This document shows, piece after piece, positions 41,622-49,649 of a stretch of 62,246 nucleotides of DNA. Location: NCBI GenBank assembly GCA_016794035.1, contig JAEUHS010000019.1, forward strand, positions 1 to 62,246. The letters run 5' to 3'. A program made the position numbers and the translations under genes. Numbering within the stretch: position 1 is the first letter of the stretch; the number at the start of each line of letters is the position of its first letter. The notes under the pieces are model-generated. The model saw only the letters and a list, made by a program, of their open reading frames with translations. It searched no databases and had not been told where the DNA came from. This DNA comes from Planctomycetota bacterium (GTDB lineage Bacteria > Planctomycetota > UBA1135 > UBA2386).

Positions 41622-43430
41622 ATGGCAGGCGGCCAGACCTGGACGCGTCGTGCACGGCACGCGTCGCCGGTCGTGCTCGTCGTGGTCGCGGCGGTGTGCG
41701 CCGCCTACGCGAGCCTGCTCGGTCACTGGTTCTACAGCGACGACTTCGTGCACCTGCAGAACAACCGCGACCTCGGTTGGCAGGGCTTCCTGCGGTTCCT
41801 GGTGTTCGCCGACTACGGCGACCGCACGTGGGTCTACTGGCGGCCGGGCTGGATGCTGCTGTTCCAGTCGGTGTTCGCGGTCGCCGGCACGACGCCGTGG
41901 CCGTACTACCTGGTCTGCATGCTGCTGCACGCGGTCGCCGCGGTCACCGTGGCGCTGATCGGTATGCGCGCGACGGACAGCCGGCTGCTCGGGCTCGCCG
42001 CCGGCCTGTTGTTCGCGCTGATGCCGTCGCACTGCGAGGCCGTCGCCTGGATCTCGGCGACCTACAACGTGATCCCGGCCGCGATCTGCCTCGCCGGCGC
42101 CGGCTTCGCCAGCTGGCGCTTCGCCGAGCACGGCGGCTGGCGCGCGGGCGTGCTGGTCGTGCTGCTGGTGGCGATCTCGCTGTCGTTCAAGGAGGCCGCC
42201 TACGGCTTCCCGCTGGCGTTCGCCGCCGCGTGCCTGTGCGCGCGCAGCGGTGCGCAGCCGCGGCGGTGGGGGCGGCGGCTGCTGGTGTTCGTGCCGCTGG
42301 TCCTGCTGATCGGCTGGCACTACCTCGCGCGCAGCAAGCGCAGCGCCCCGGCCGTCGACGCCTACGGTCTCTGGTCGGCGCTGGCGCACCACGCCGCCGG
42401 CTTCCTGCGCGGCATGGTGCCGTTGCTGCCGGCGAACGACCTCGTCGCGCTCGGCATCGTCGCCGCGCTCGCGGTGCCGCTGCTGCTGCTGGCCTCGCCG
42501 ATGGCGCGCTTCTTCCTGCTGTGGACCGCGGCGGCGTGCGTGCCGTACGTCGCGCTGTCGTACGGCGAACGGTTCGCCTACTTCGTGCACGTGCCGGCGG
42601 TGCTGTTCGTGACCCGGTTCTCGGCGGACCTCGCACAGCGGTGGCGCTGGCGGCACGGCGCGGCCGTGGCGGGCGTGCTGTGGTCGGGCGTCGCGGTCGT
42701 CGCGGCCCTGCAAGTGCCGTCGTCGCTCGACGTGCATCGACGCAAGGGCGAAGAGTGCCGCCGCGTCTGGGAGTTCGTCGACGAGCACGGCCTCGCGACG
42801 CGTCCCGAACTGATCGTCGATGCGGTGCCGATGAGCCTCGAGAACGGCTTCGAGGCGATGGTCGAGCTGTTCGGTGGCGGCCGGCCGCGCGTGGTGCACC
42901 TGCAGGTCGTGCCGCGGCCGCCGTTCCTGCTCTACCTGAACCGCGACTTCACCACGATGCCGGCCGCGACGCCGGTGCTGCAGCTGGCCACCGGCGACGC
43001 GCCGCGGCTCGTCGACAAGGCGACGCTGGTCGGCGATCTGCTGCCGCTGCCGATCCTGTCGCTGGTGGGCGACTACGAACTGGTCGCCGACGAGGCGGCG
43101 GCGCAGGCGGCGCTGCGCACGCCCGGCCACGACCTGCGCACGCGGCCGCTGCTGTTCGAGCGTCCCGCCTGCGAGCTCGAGCCGCCGGGCGACTACTGGA
43201 TCGAGTCGCCGGTTCCCGAGCGCAACGAGACCGCGTTCGACGTCGATTGCGCGCGGCGCACGCTGCTGCTGATCGCGTTCCCGGTCGCGGTCGACCTGGA
43301 TCGACGCGGCCGCATCCTGGTCGACGGCGAGCCGGTCCGGGTGCTGCGCGCCAACGTGCTGTTCCATGCGATCTGCATGCCGCCCGGTCGCCACCGGGTG
43401 TCGCTGCGGCCGGTGTTCGGTGGGGACTGA
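41622..43430 (+). CDS. Polytopic membrane protein, GT-C glycosyltransferase-like
   Basis: 602 residues. Roughly ten membrane helices fill the first ~400 residues, followed by a soluble periplasmic C-terminal domain (~200 residues). The first loop carries the acidic FYSDDFVHLQNN segment expected for the catalytic DD/DE pair of GT-C enzymes using polyprenyl-phosphate sugars, and the WRPGWMLLFQSVF segment resembles related uncharacterised families. Substrate is unknown; envelope polysaccharide or protein glycosylation is plausible. ATG 41622 follows GGAGG by about 9 nt; a GTG at 41592 is an alternative. It is one base short of abutting the next gene (ATG at 43432), so they are an operon. Confidence 0.65.
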   Translation: MAGGQTWTRRARHASPVVLVVVAAVCAAYASLLGHWFYSDDFVHLQNNRDLGWQGFLRFLVFADYGDRTWVYWRPGWMLLFQSVFAVAGTTPWPYYLVCMLLHAVAAVTVALIGMRATDSRLLGLAAGLLFALMPSHCEAVAWISATYNVIPAAICLAGAGFASWRFAEHGGWRAGVLVVLLVAISLSFKEAAYGFPLAFAAACLCARSGAQPRRWGRRLLVFVPLVLLIGWHYLARSKRSAPAVDAYGLWSALAHHAAGFLRGMVPLLPANDLVALGIVAALAVPLLLLASPMARFFLLWTAAACVPYVALSYGERFAYFVHVPAVLFVTRFSADLAQRWRWRHGAAVAGVLWSGVAVVAALQVPSSLDVHRRKGEECRRVWEFVDEHGLATRPELIVDAVPMSLENGFEAMVELFGGGRPRVVHLQVVPRPPFLLYLNRDFTTMPAATPVLQLATGDAPRLVDKATLVGDLLPLPILSLVGDYELVADEAAAQAALRTPGHDLRTRPLLFERPACELEPPGDYWIESPVPERNETAFDVDCARRTLLLIAFPVAVDLDRRGRILVDGEPVRVLRANVLFHAICMPPGRHRVSLRPVFGGD

Positions 43431-43431
43431 C

Positions 43432-45378
43432 ATGCCGCGCCCGAGGCAACTGGTCGCGCGTGGTCTGGTCGCCGGGCTCGGCGCGGCGCTGCTCGCCGTC
43501 ATGCTGCGCCTCGCGTGGCTCAGCGACGACGCCTACATCACGCTGCGCACGGTCGAGAACCTGCTGGCCGGTCACGGCCCGGTCTGGAACGTCGGCGAAC
43601 GCGTGCAGGCCTACACGCATCCGCTGTGGATGTGGCTGCTGGCGGCCGCGCGCGCGTGCAGCGGCGAACACTACGTGACGACGATCGTCACCTCGATCGT
43701 GCTGTCGGGCGCGGCGGCGGCCGTGCTCGCACGGCTCGCGGGCCGCGCCGCGGCGGTCGTGCTGCTGCTGCTGCTCGCGTCGCGGGCGTTCGTCGACTAC
43801 ACGACGTCCGGGCTGGAGACGCCGCTGTCGGTGCTGCTGCTCGCGTGGCTGGCCTGGCTCGACGATCGGCCGCCGGCCGGGGCGCGGCGGCTGCTGGCGA
43901 TCACGCTGGTCGCCGCGCTGCTGGGCACCACGCGGCTCGATCTCCTGGTGCTGGCGGCGCCGGTGCTGCTCGCGCATCTGCGCTCGGTGCCGGTGCGGCA
44001 GATGCCGTCCGTGCTGGCGCTCGGTCTGCTGCCGCTCTTGCTGTGGAGCGCGTTCGCACTGTTCTACTACGGCTCGCCGTTCCCGATCACCGCCTACGCG
44101 AAGGCGTTCGCCAACGACGTGCCGAAGGCCGATCTGCTGCACCAGGGCTTCTGCTACGTCGGCTACTCGCTGCGGCACGATCCGGCGACGCTGGTGACGA
44201 TCGTCGCCGGCATGGTCGCCGGGTTCGCGGCGCCGGTGCGTGGCCGCATGCTGGCGCTCGGCTGCCTGTGCTACTGCGTCTACGTCGTGCGCGTCGGTGG
44301 CGACTTCATGGCGGGCCGCTTCTTCGTGCCGCCGCTGGTGGCCGCGATCGCGCTGCTGGCACGTTGGCTGCGCGACGCGGCGCGCGGACCGGTCGTGGCC
44401 GTCGCGGTCGCGGCGGTCGCGCTGGCGTTCGTCGGTGGTCTGCCGCCGTACCTGCGACCGATCGCCGACGACGTGACGCCGCTGGCCCGGGAGGACGGCA
44501 TCGACGACGAGCGGCGCTTCTACTACGTGCGCTCCGGCCTGCTGAGCCCGCAGCGCGACATCCCGGTGGCCGGCGACGGCACGCGGCGCCTGCGCGAGGC
44601 GGGCCGCACCGAGCCGCTGGTGGTCAAGTACGACGTCGCCGGCCGCGACCCGTTCGTCGCCGGCGAACTGTTCCACGTCGTCGACCGCTGGATCGTCGAC
44701 CCGCTGCTGATGCGGTTGCCGATCCGCGGCGAGTGGCGCATCGGCCACTTCACGCGCGGCATCCCCGAGGGCTACCTCGAGTCGCTGGCGCACGGCGACA
44801 ACCGCATCGTGCATCCGGGACTGCGTGCCTACTACGACGACCTGCGCCTGGTGCTGCGCGCGCCGCTGTGGCAGGGCGAGCGGCTCGCGGCGCTGTGGCG
44901 GCTCGTCACCGGCGCCAACGCCGTCGGTCTGCGCGCCTACGCCGCCGAGCACTACCGCACGCCGCCGCGGCACGAGCTGGCGGCCGACGAGCTGCCGCCG
45001 GCGCCGGTGCCGGCCGGCACGTTCTGGTTCGACGAGCCGCGCGTGATGCTGGTCGGCGCCGGCGGCCTCGGCCTCGACTTCGCGGCGCCGGCGCCGGCGC
45101 GTGCGCTGCGCGTGTCGCTGGCGCCGCCGGAGCGGTACCGCTTCACGTTCTTCGCCGCCGGGCAGCCGGTCGGCGAGGTCGAGATCGACACCGCGACCGC
45201 CGCCGCACCGCCGCCGCCAGCCGCGGGCCTGCTCGCGTGGCTGCGCAGCTTCATGGGCCTGCGCGACTACGCGCTGGAGTTGCCGGAACGCGCGCGCACG
45301 TTCGATCGCTGCGAGATCGATGCCGCGCGCGAGCCGCGGCTGGTGCCGGCGATCGGCGGCATCGAACGGCTGCCGTGA
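43432..45378 (+). CDS. GT-C type membrane glycosyltransferase (AftB/ArnT-like)
   Basis: 648 residues. About eleven helices in the first 420 residues and a soluble C-terminal region. The first periplasmic loop has LSDDAYITLRTVENLLAGHGPVWNVGERVQAYTHPLW, strongly like the mycobacterial arabinofuranosyltransferase/ArnT-type group (DD pair, WNxGExVxxYTxPLW). It likely transfers a polyprenyl-linked sugar to an envelope glycan. The start is ATG one base after the preceding stop. The 3' end overlaps the convergent esterase frame by 112 bases. Confidence 0.75.
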   Translation: MPRPRQLVARGLVAGLGAALLAVMLRLAWLSDDAYITLRTVENLLAGHGPVWNVGERVQAYTHPLWMWLLAAARACSGEHYVTTIVTSIVLSGAAAAVLARLAGRAAAVVLLLLLASRAFVDYTTSGLETPLSVLLLAWLAWLDDRPPAGARRLLAITLVAALLGTTRLDLLVLAAPVLLAHLRSVPVRQMPSVLALGLLPLLLWSAFALFYYGSPFPITAYAKAFANDVPKADLLHQGFCYVGYSLRHDPATLVTIVAGMVAGFAAPVRGRMLALGCLCYCVYVVRVGGDFMAGRFFVPPLVAAIALLARWLRDAARGPVVAVAVAAVALAFVGGLPPYLRPIADDVTPLAREDGIDDERRFYYVRSGLLSPQRDIPVAGDGTRRLREAGRTEPLVVKYDVAGRDPFVAGELFHVVDRWIVDPLLMRLPIRGEWRIGHFTRGIPEGYLESLAHGDNRIVHPGLRAYYDDLRLVLRAPLWQGERLAALWRLVTGANAVGLRAYAAEHYRTPPRHELAADELPPAPVPAGTFWFDEPRVMLVGAGGLGLDFAAPAPARALRVSLAPPERYRFTFFAAGQPVGEVEIDTATAAAPPPPAAGLLAWLRSFMGLRDYALELPERARTFDRCEIDAAREPRLVPAIGGIERLP

Positions 45379-46178
45379 GTCGTGCGGGCGGCGCGCCGGG
45401 CCCGTTTCGGCCGCGGGAACAGGAACTTCAGCACCCGATCGAGCCGCCGACCCCACGAACGCTCGTCGTGACCGGCGCGCGCCACCTCGCGGTAGCGCAG
45501 GTTCGCCTTGCCGGCGGTGCGGTGCTGCTGCCAGCCCTTGGCGACCAGCAGGGCCTCGGCCGCGCGCACCTGCTGCCGCAGCGGCGGCGCCTCGCGCTTG
45601 CCGACGTCGATCCAGATCCGCACGTCGGCGCGGGTGCGCAGCGACGCGATCTCGCGCAGCACGACGCCGTTGCCCCACCACAGTGTCGGTGACATCGCGG
45701 CGGCGCGGCCGAACACGTCGGGCCGCGACAGCGCCAGGTGCAGCGCGAACAGGCCGCCGAGCGAGGCGCCGGCGATGCCGGTCGACGTGCGATCCGGCCG
45801 CGTGCGGTAGTGCCGGTCGATCCACGGCTTGATCTCGTCGGTCAGCATGCGGCCGAAGTGATCGGCGTCGCCGCCGCGGCCCCGCCAGCGCACCGGCGTG
45901 TAGTCGTCGGTGCGGTGCAAACCCGAGTTGTCGATGCCGACCAGGATCAGCGGCTCGATCTTCTTGCCGTCGATCAGCTTCTGCGCGGTCGCGCCGGCGT
46001 CCCAGGCGACGCCGGCGAATGCGGTGTCCGGCGAGAACAGGTTCTGGCCGTCCTGCAGGTAGAGCACCGGATAGCGGTGCGTCGGGTCGGCGTCGTAGTC
46101 CTGCGGCAGCCAGACCCGAACCATGCGGCCGGCGACGCCGAAGCGGGATCGAACGAAGCGATGCGTGTGCAGCTTCAT
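45267..46178 (-). CDS. Esterase-D/enterochelin-esterase-like alpha/beta hydrolase
   Basis: 303 residues. LYLQDGQNLFSPDTAFAG, GIDNSGLHRTDDY, the nucleophile elbow GIAGASLGGLFALHLAL (Ser of GASLGG), and the acid and histidine positions (WIDVGKREAPP, RAGHDERSWGRRLDRVLKFLFP) fit the PF00756 esterase family. There is no signal peptide; the substrate could be a siderophore ester, S-formylglutathione-like thioester or other ester. After VLKFLFP, an Arg/Ser-rich tail of ~35 residues overlaps the convergent glycosyltransferase gene and is probably an accident of a lost stop. The start is ATG, overlapping the preceding lipoprotein stop (ATGA). Confidence 0.8.
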   Translation of the reverse strand: MKLHTHRFVRSRFGVAGRMVRVWLPQDYDADPTHRYPVLYLQDGQNLFSPDTAFAGVAWDAGATAQKLIDGKKIEPLILVGIDNSGLHRTDDYTPVRWRGRGGDADHFGRMLTDEIKPWIDRHYRTRPDRTSTGIAGASLGGLFALHLALSRPDVFGRAAAMSPTLWWGNGVVLREIASLRTRADVRIWIDVGKREAPPLRQQVRAAEALLVAKGWQQHRTAGKANLRYREVARAGHDERSWGRRLDRVLKFLFPRPKRARRAARTTHGSRSMPPIAGTSRGSRAASISQRSNVRARSGNSSA

Positions 46179-46546
46179 CGGCCGGGGGTCAGCGCGATCG
46201 CCAGCCCGGAACGACTGCGCGCCACGTAGGCGACGCTGCCGGCGGAGTCCGTCGCGCGGAACGCGACGATCAGCTCGCCTTCGCTGGTGCTGCACACGAC
46301 CTGGGCACGCTCGGTGAGCACGCCGGACGCCATCGGCGTGCCCTGCGGCGTGTGCGCCTCGAAGGCGATCGCGCCGCCCGCCTCGCCCTGCAGTTCGACC
46401 GTCAGGGTCGACTGCGGCACGGCCCGCAGCCGCAGCGTCGTGTGTTCACCGGGACCCAGATACACCGAGGACGTGAGGCTGGGAGAACTCGTGCAGAGGC
46501 TGCAGGCCGTGAGCAGCAGGCAGGGCGCGATGATGCGGAGAGGCAT
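46175..46546 (-). CDS. Small lipoprotein of unknown function
   Basis: 123 residues with a lipoprotein signal (LLLTAC, Cys15) and a ~100-residue beta-rich domain (TTLRLRAVPQSTLTVELQGEAGG, QVVCSTSEGELIVAFRATDSAG). It may be an Ig-like or PPC-type fold. It overlaps the esterase start as ATGA, so the two are translated together. Upstream TACAAC is a weak -10. The gene is not recognisable by family. Confidence 0.6.
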   Translation of the reverse strand: MPLRIIAPCLLLTACSLCTSSPSLTSSVYLGPGEHTTLRLRAVPQSTLTVELQGEAGGAIAFEAHTPQGTPMASGVLTERAQVVCSTSEGELIVAFRATDSAGSVAYVARSRSGLAIALTPGR

Positions 46547-46709
46547 GCGATCGGGTTGTATGCGATCCGGTGGCAGGTGCTCCAGTGGCTGCTGTGCGAC
46601 CGCCTGCCGCGCCAGCCTGGACCGCGCGCGGTGATGGGCGTCCCTGGGGCCTGACGGTGCCGGGATGCGGCGCCGGCGGACGCGGGGGGCTCCTGCGCCG
46701 GCGCCTGAT

Positions 46710-47924
46710 TCACTCGCCCGCCGCGGCGGTCGCCGCCGCACGGACCGCGCCGACCTGCAGCGCCGTCCGCATGCCCTGCAGCCAGCGCGCGACCGCGAGC
46801 GCGTTGCCGAGCCTGCCCGCCGCGCGGCCGCGGCAGGCCACCGGCGCCGCCGCCAGCCCTTCGCGCGCGACGACGTCGTCGAGGTAGCTGGCGCGCTCGT
46901 TCTTCAGGTTGCAGTAGCTGGTCTTCAGCACCGTGCGCTCGGCGCCGTCGCCGCACATCGCCGCGCCCCAGTCGAGCGTCGTCCGGGTCCAGGCCGCGAC
47001 CGGCGCACCGGCGCCGGCGAACGCCAGGAAGCGTGCGCGCGCGGCGGCCTCGGTCTCGCCGGCGGCGAGGTCGGCGGGCGTCAGGCCCATGTGCCGCAGG
47101 TGGTGCGGGGACGGCCCGCCGCGCGTCGGCCGCAGCACGGCCTCGAAACAGGCGCCGTCGTGAAGGCGCACCGCGGCCCACTGCACCAGTTCGCGCGTGG
47201 CGCCCGCATCGCCGCCGGGCAGCGACGATTCGGCGTAGGCGAGCACGAGCCGCGGGTCGTCGAGCAGCGGCGACACCGCGCGCGACGGTCGCCGGCGCGC
47301 GTGCCGGCGCCGTTCGTGGCGCTGCACGGCGGCGACGTGCTCGATCTGCTGGTCGACCATCCGGTCGAAGGCGTCGAGCAGGCGGTCGATGCCGGGCGTC
47401 GCCGGCTCGACGACGTGCAGGGCCTGCACGATCGCCTCGATCGTCGACACGTAGTCCTCGCGCGGTTCGCGGCGGATCCGGTAGCGGCTCGGGGCCGACG
47501 GATGCAGCCGCACGTGCCGCAGGCGCTGCAGCCACGGATTGTCGCGGTAGAGGCGGCGCGCGTGCGCCCAGGTGCCGTCGAGCACCACCAGCGTGCTCGG
47601 ATGTTCGGCGGCCGGCAGCAGGGCGAGGTCCTGCGCCGTCGCGTGCGGGAACAGCACCGCCGCGTCGGCGGGCAGCGGCACCTCGCAGTGCAGCACGCCG
47701 CGCAGGCCGCCGTAGGCCGTGTGCACGGCGGCGTTCGGCATGCACAGGGCGACCAGCCGCGCGGTGCCGAACGGATGCGTGCGCTCGTGCGGGTGCTGCA
47801 GCACGACGACGCGGGTGCGCGTCGGCACGCGCGGCATCTGCGCACAGCGGCACATCGGCGCCGGCCGCCGGCAGCGATAGCAGCGCGGTCGGGGCGCGGG
47901 GGCATCCGTGTCGGAGGGGGTCAT
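46710..47924 (-). CDS. DTW-domain tRNA aminocarboxypropyltransferase fused to an exonuclease-like domain
   Basis: 404 residues. The N-terminal ~195 are a DTW domain (TapT/YfiP type): the zinc-like CYRCRRPAPMCRC, VVVLQHPHERTHPFGTARL and LVVLDGTWAHARRLYRDNPWL. In E. coli such a protein makes acp3U in tRNA from SAM. The C-terminal ~180 residues resemble a DnaQ-like RNase H fold (LVLAYAESSL, EAVLRPTRGGPSPHHLRHMGLTPADL, APVAAWTRTTLDWGA, RAAGRLGNALAVARWL) but lack the first catalytic DxE Asp, so it may be inactive. The start is ATG, overlapping the mobA-like stop (ATGA). Confidence 0.75.
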   Translation of the reverse strand: MTPSDTDAPAPRPRCYRCRRPAPMCRCAQMPRVPTRTRVVVLQHPHERTHPFGTARLVALCMPNAAVHTAYGGLRGVLHCEVPLPADAAVLFPHATAQDLALLPAAEHPSTLVVLDGTWAHARRLYRDNPWLQRLRHVRLHPSAPSRYRIRREPREDYVSTIEAIVQALHVVEPATPGIDRLLDAFDRMVDQQIEHVAAVQRHERRRHARRRPSRAVSPLLDDPRLVLAYAESSLPGGDAGATRELVQWAAVRLHDGACFEAVLRPTRGGPSPHHLRHMGLTPADLAAGETEAAARARFLAFAGAGAPVAAWTRTTLDWGAAMCGDGAERTVLKTSYCNLKNERASYLDDVVAREGLAAAPVACRGRAAGRLGNALAVARWLQGMRTALQVGAVRAAATAAAGE

Positions 47925-48532
47925 GTGCCGTCGAGCGCCCGTCGATAGTCCTCGGGCGTGTTGATGTTGCGGAGGAAGCGCAGCGACGGGTCGAAGGCGC
48001 GCACCTCGTCCTCCTCGAGCACCCGCGCGCCATCGGCCGCGGCGAGACTGCGCGGCGTCATCGTGCCCGTCGCCAGCAGCCGTTCCGCGAACGGCAGCAC
48101 CGACAGCCGGTAGATCGCGCACAGCGGCTGCAGCCGTGCGCCGGCGCGCGGCATCACGAGGTCGTGGCCGCCGATGCGGTCCGCCAGCCATCGCACCGCG
48201 TCGGCGGTCAGGAACGGCTGGTCGCAGGCGGTCACGAAGGCGGCATCGGTCGGCGCGAAGCCGGCGTGTTCCGCGAGCCAGCGCAGTCCGGTGACCAGCG
48301 CGGCGAGCGGGCCGATGCCGGTGCGTTCGTCGTGGATGCGCGTCGCGCCGGCCGGCAGTGGCGGCAATCGCTGGTCGGCGTCGCGGGCGATCACCAGCAA
48401 CGGATCGGCGCAGCTCCCGAGGCCGGCGACGGTGCGGCCGAACACGGTGTCGCCGTGCAGCGGCAGCGACTCCTTGGGACGACCCATGCGTTCGCTGCGC
48501 CCGCCTGCCAGAATGATCGCGCCGATGCGCAT
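47921..48532 (-). CDS. mobA: MobA-like molybdenum cofactor guanylyltransferase / NTP transferase
   Basis: 203 residues with the nucleotidyltransferase signature GAIILAGGRSERMGRPKESLPLHGD (N-terminal loop), DAAFVTACDQPFLT in the middle, and the C-terminal ALDFNTPEDYRRAL-like RNINTPEDYRRAL. This is typical of MobA, which adds GMP to molybdopterin, although related transferases (CofC or MocA types) look similar. ATG 48532 is chosen because the fold begins MRIGAIILAG; ATG 48550 is six codons upstream. It is co-transcribed with the DTW gene and divergent from the DUF971 gene. Confidence 0.78.
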   Translation of the reverse strand: MRIGAIILAGGRSERMGRPKESLPLHGDTVFGRTVAGLGSCADPLLVIARDADQRLPPLPAGATRIHDERTGIGPLAALVTGLRWLAEHAGFAPTDAAFVTACDQPFLTADAVRWLADRIGGHDLVMPRAGARLQPLCAIYRLSVLPFAERLLATGTMTPRSLAAADGARVLEEDEVRAFDPSLRFLRNINTPEDYRRALDGT

Positions 48533-48583
48533 CCCGTTCTTGTCCGGCATTCCCCGGTGAGTCGCAAGGCGCGAGCCACGATC

Positions 48584-48907
48584 ATGCAGCCGACCCAACC
48601 GCCGCCCCTGCCGAAGAAGGCCGACCTGGTGACGCCGTTCCTGTTCCGCATCGAGTGGAAGGACGGCGCCGTCACCGAGCACACGGCACGCGACCTGCGG
48701 CTCGCCTGTCCGTGCGCGAGCTGCATCGAGGAGGGCACCGGCCGGCCGTTGCTCGAGCCGAAGACCGTCAAGGACGACATCCTGCTGTTCGGCAGCGAGC
48801 TGGTCGGCCGCTACGGCCTGTCGTTCTTCTGGAGCGATGGCCACAAGACCGGCATCTTCGCCTGGCAGCGGCTGCGCCACCTCGGTGCGCAGCGGGGCGA
48901 GGCGTGA
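48584..48907 (+). CDS. DUF971 domain protein
   Basis: 107 residues matching the DUF971/GBBH-like N-terminal domain: FRIEWKDGAVTEHTARDLRLACPCASCIEEGTGRPLL and the YGLSFFWSDGHKTGIFAWQRLR end. The CPCASC cluster resembles the zinc site of related domains. In other bacteria such genes stand near Mrp/ApbC Fe-S assembly proteins, and a role in Fe-S or cofactor metabolism is inferred only from that. The start is ATG; it overlaps the next gene as GTGA. Confidence 0.8.
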   Translation: MQPTQPPPLPKKADLVTPFLFRIEWKDGAVTEHTARDLRLACPCASCIEEGTGRPLLEPKTVKDDILLFGSELVGRYGLSFFWSDGHKTGIFAWQRLRHLGAQRGEA

Positions 48908-49614
48908 CGCGCGCGGCGCGCGGTTGGGGCCAGGTGGCGACCCTCGCGCGCCGCGTGTTCGAACAGCTCGACTGGCAGGCCCTGGCGGAGATCTACTTCG
49001 ACTGGGGCGGCGACCGGTTCTGGCAGCAGCGCCGCGCCAACGTGGTGTCGATGGGCAGCGAACTCGGCAAGCGCCTGCTGCACCGCGTGCCGCGCGGCGG
49101 CGCCTCGCTGTGGGTCGGTGCCGGCGTCGCCGAGCTGCCGGTGCTGCTCGGCGAGATCGTGCTGCACGATCGGCGCGTGGTCGCGACCAACCTGCGCCGC
49201 CGCGAGTGCGAGGTGCTGAACGCCGCGCTCGAGGCCGCGGCCGTCGGCGTGCCGCTGCGCTATCTGGCCGCGGATGCCGGTGCGACCGCGGCTGCGGACC
49301 ATGACCATCTCGGCTGCATCAGCGTCTTCACCGACCCGGAGACGTGGCCGGTGCTCAGCGAGGTCGCCTACGGCCGCGTCGCGCCGGCGCAGCTCGACGT
49401 GGAACGTTTCGTCGCCGAACGCGCGGCGGCGCGCGCGCTGGCGGCGAACCTGTTCGCGCGCCTGCGGCGGCCGGCGCTCGTCACCACGACCGCCGAGGAG
49501 GTCGCCTGGTTCCTCGAGCCGGCGGCCGCGGCGGGTGCCGCGGTCGACGCCGAGAACGAACTGATCCCGACCGCGGTCGTCGGTGACCCGGTCGGGTTCC
49601 TGGCCGTTCGCTGA
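48904..49614 (+). CDS. Predicted methyltransferase-like protein
   Basis: 236 residues. A Rossmann-type segment resembles motif I of class I methyltransferases (ASLWVGAGVAELPVLLGEIVL, then DRRVVATNLRRRECEVLNAAL with an acidic/basic post-strand). No acidic motif IV (D/NPPY) is visible. The N-terminal 60 residues are helical, including YFDWGGDRFWQQRRANVVSMG. I cannot place it more precisely. The start is GTG, overlapping the DUF971 stop as GTGA, so it is translated with that gene. Confidence 0.55.
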   Translation: MTRAARGWGQVATLARRVFEQLDWQALAEIYFDWGGDRFWQQRRANVVSMGSELGKRLLHRVPRGGASLWVGAGVAELPVLLGEIVLHDRRVVATNLRRRECEVLNAALEAAAVGVPLRYLAADAGATAAADHDHLGCISVFTDPETWPVLSEVAYGRVAPAQLDVERFVAERAAARALAANLFARLRRPALVTTTAEEVAWFLEPAAAAGAAVDAENELIPTAVVGDPVGFLAVR

Positions 49615-49649
49615 GCGAGCTGCGCCTGTCCCCGACCCGCGCGGCGGTG

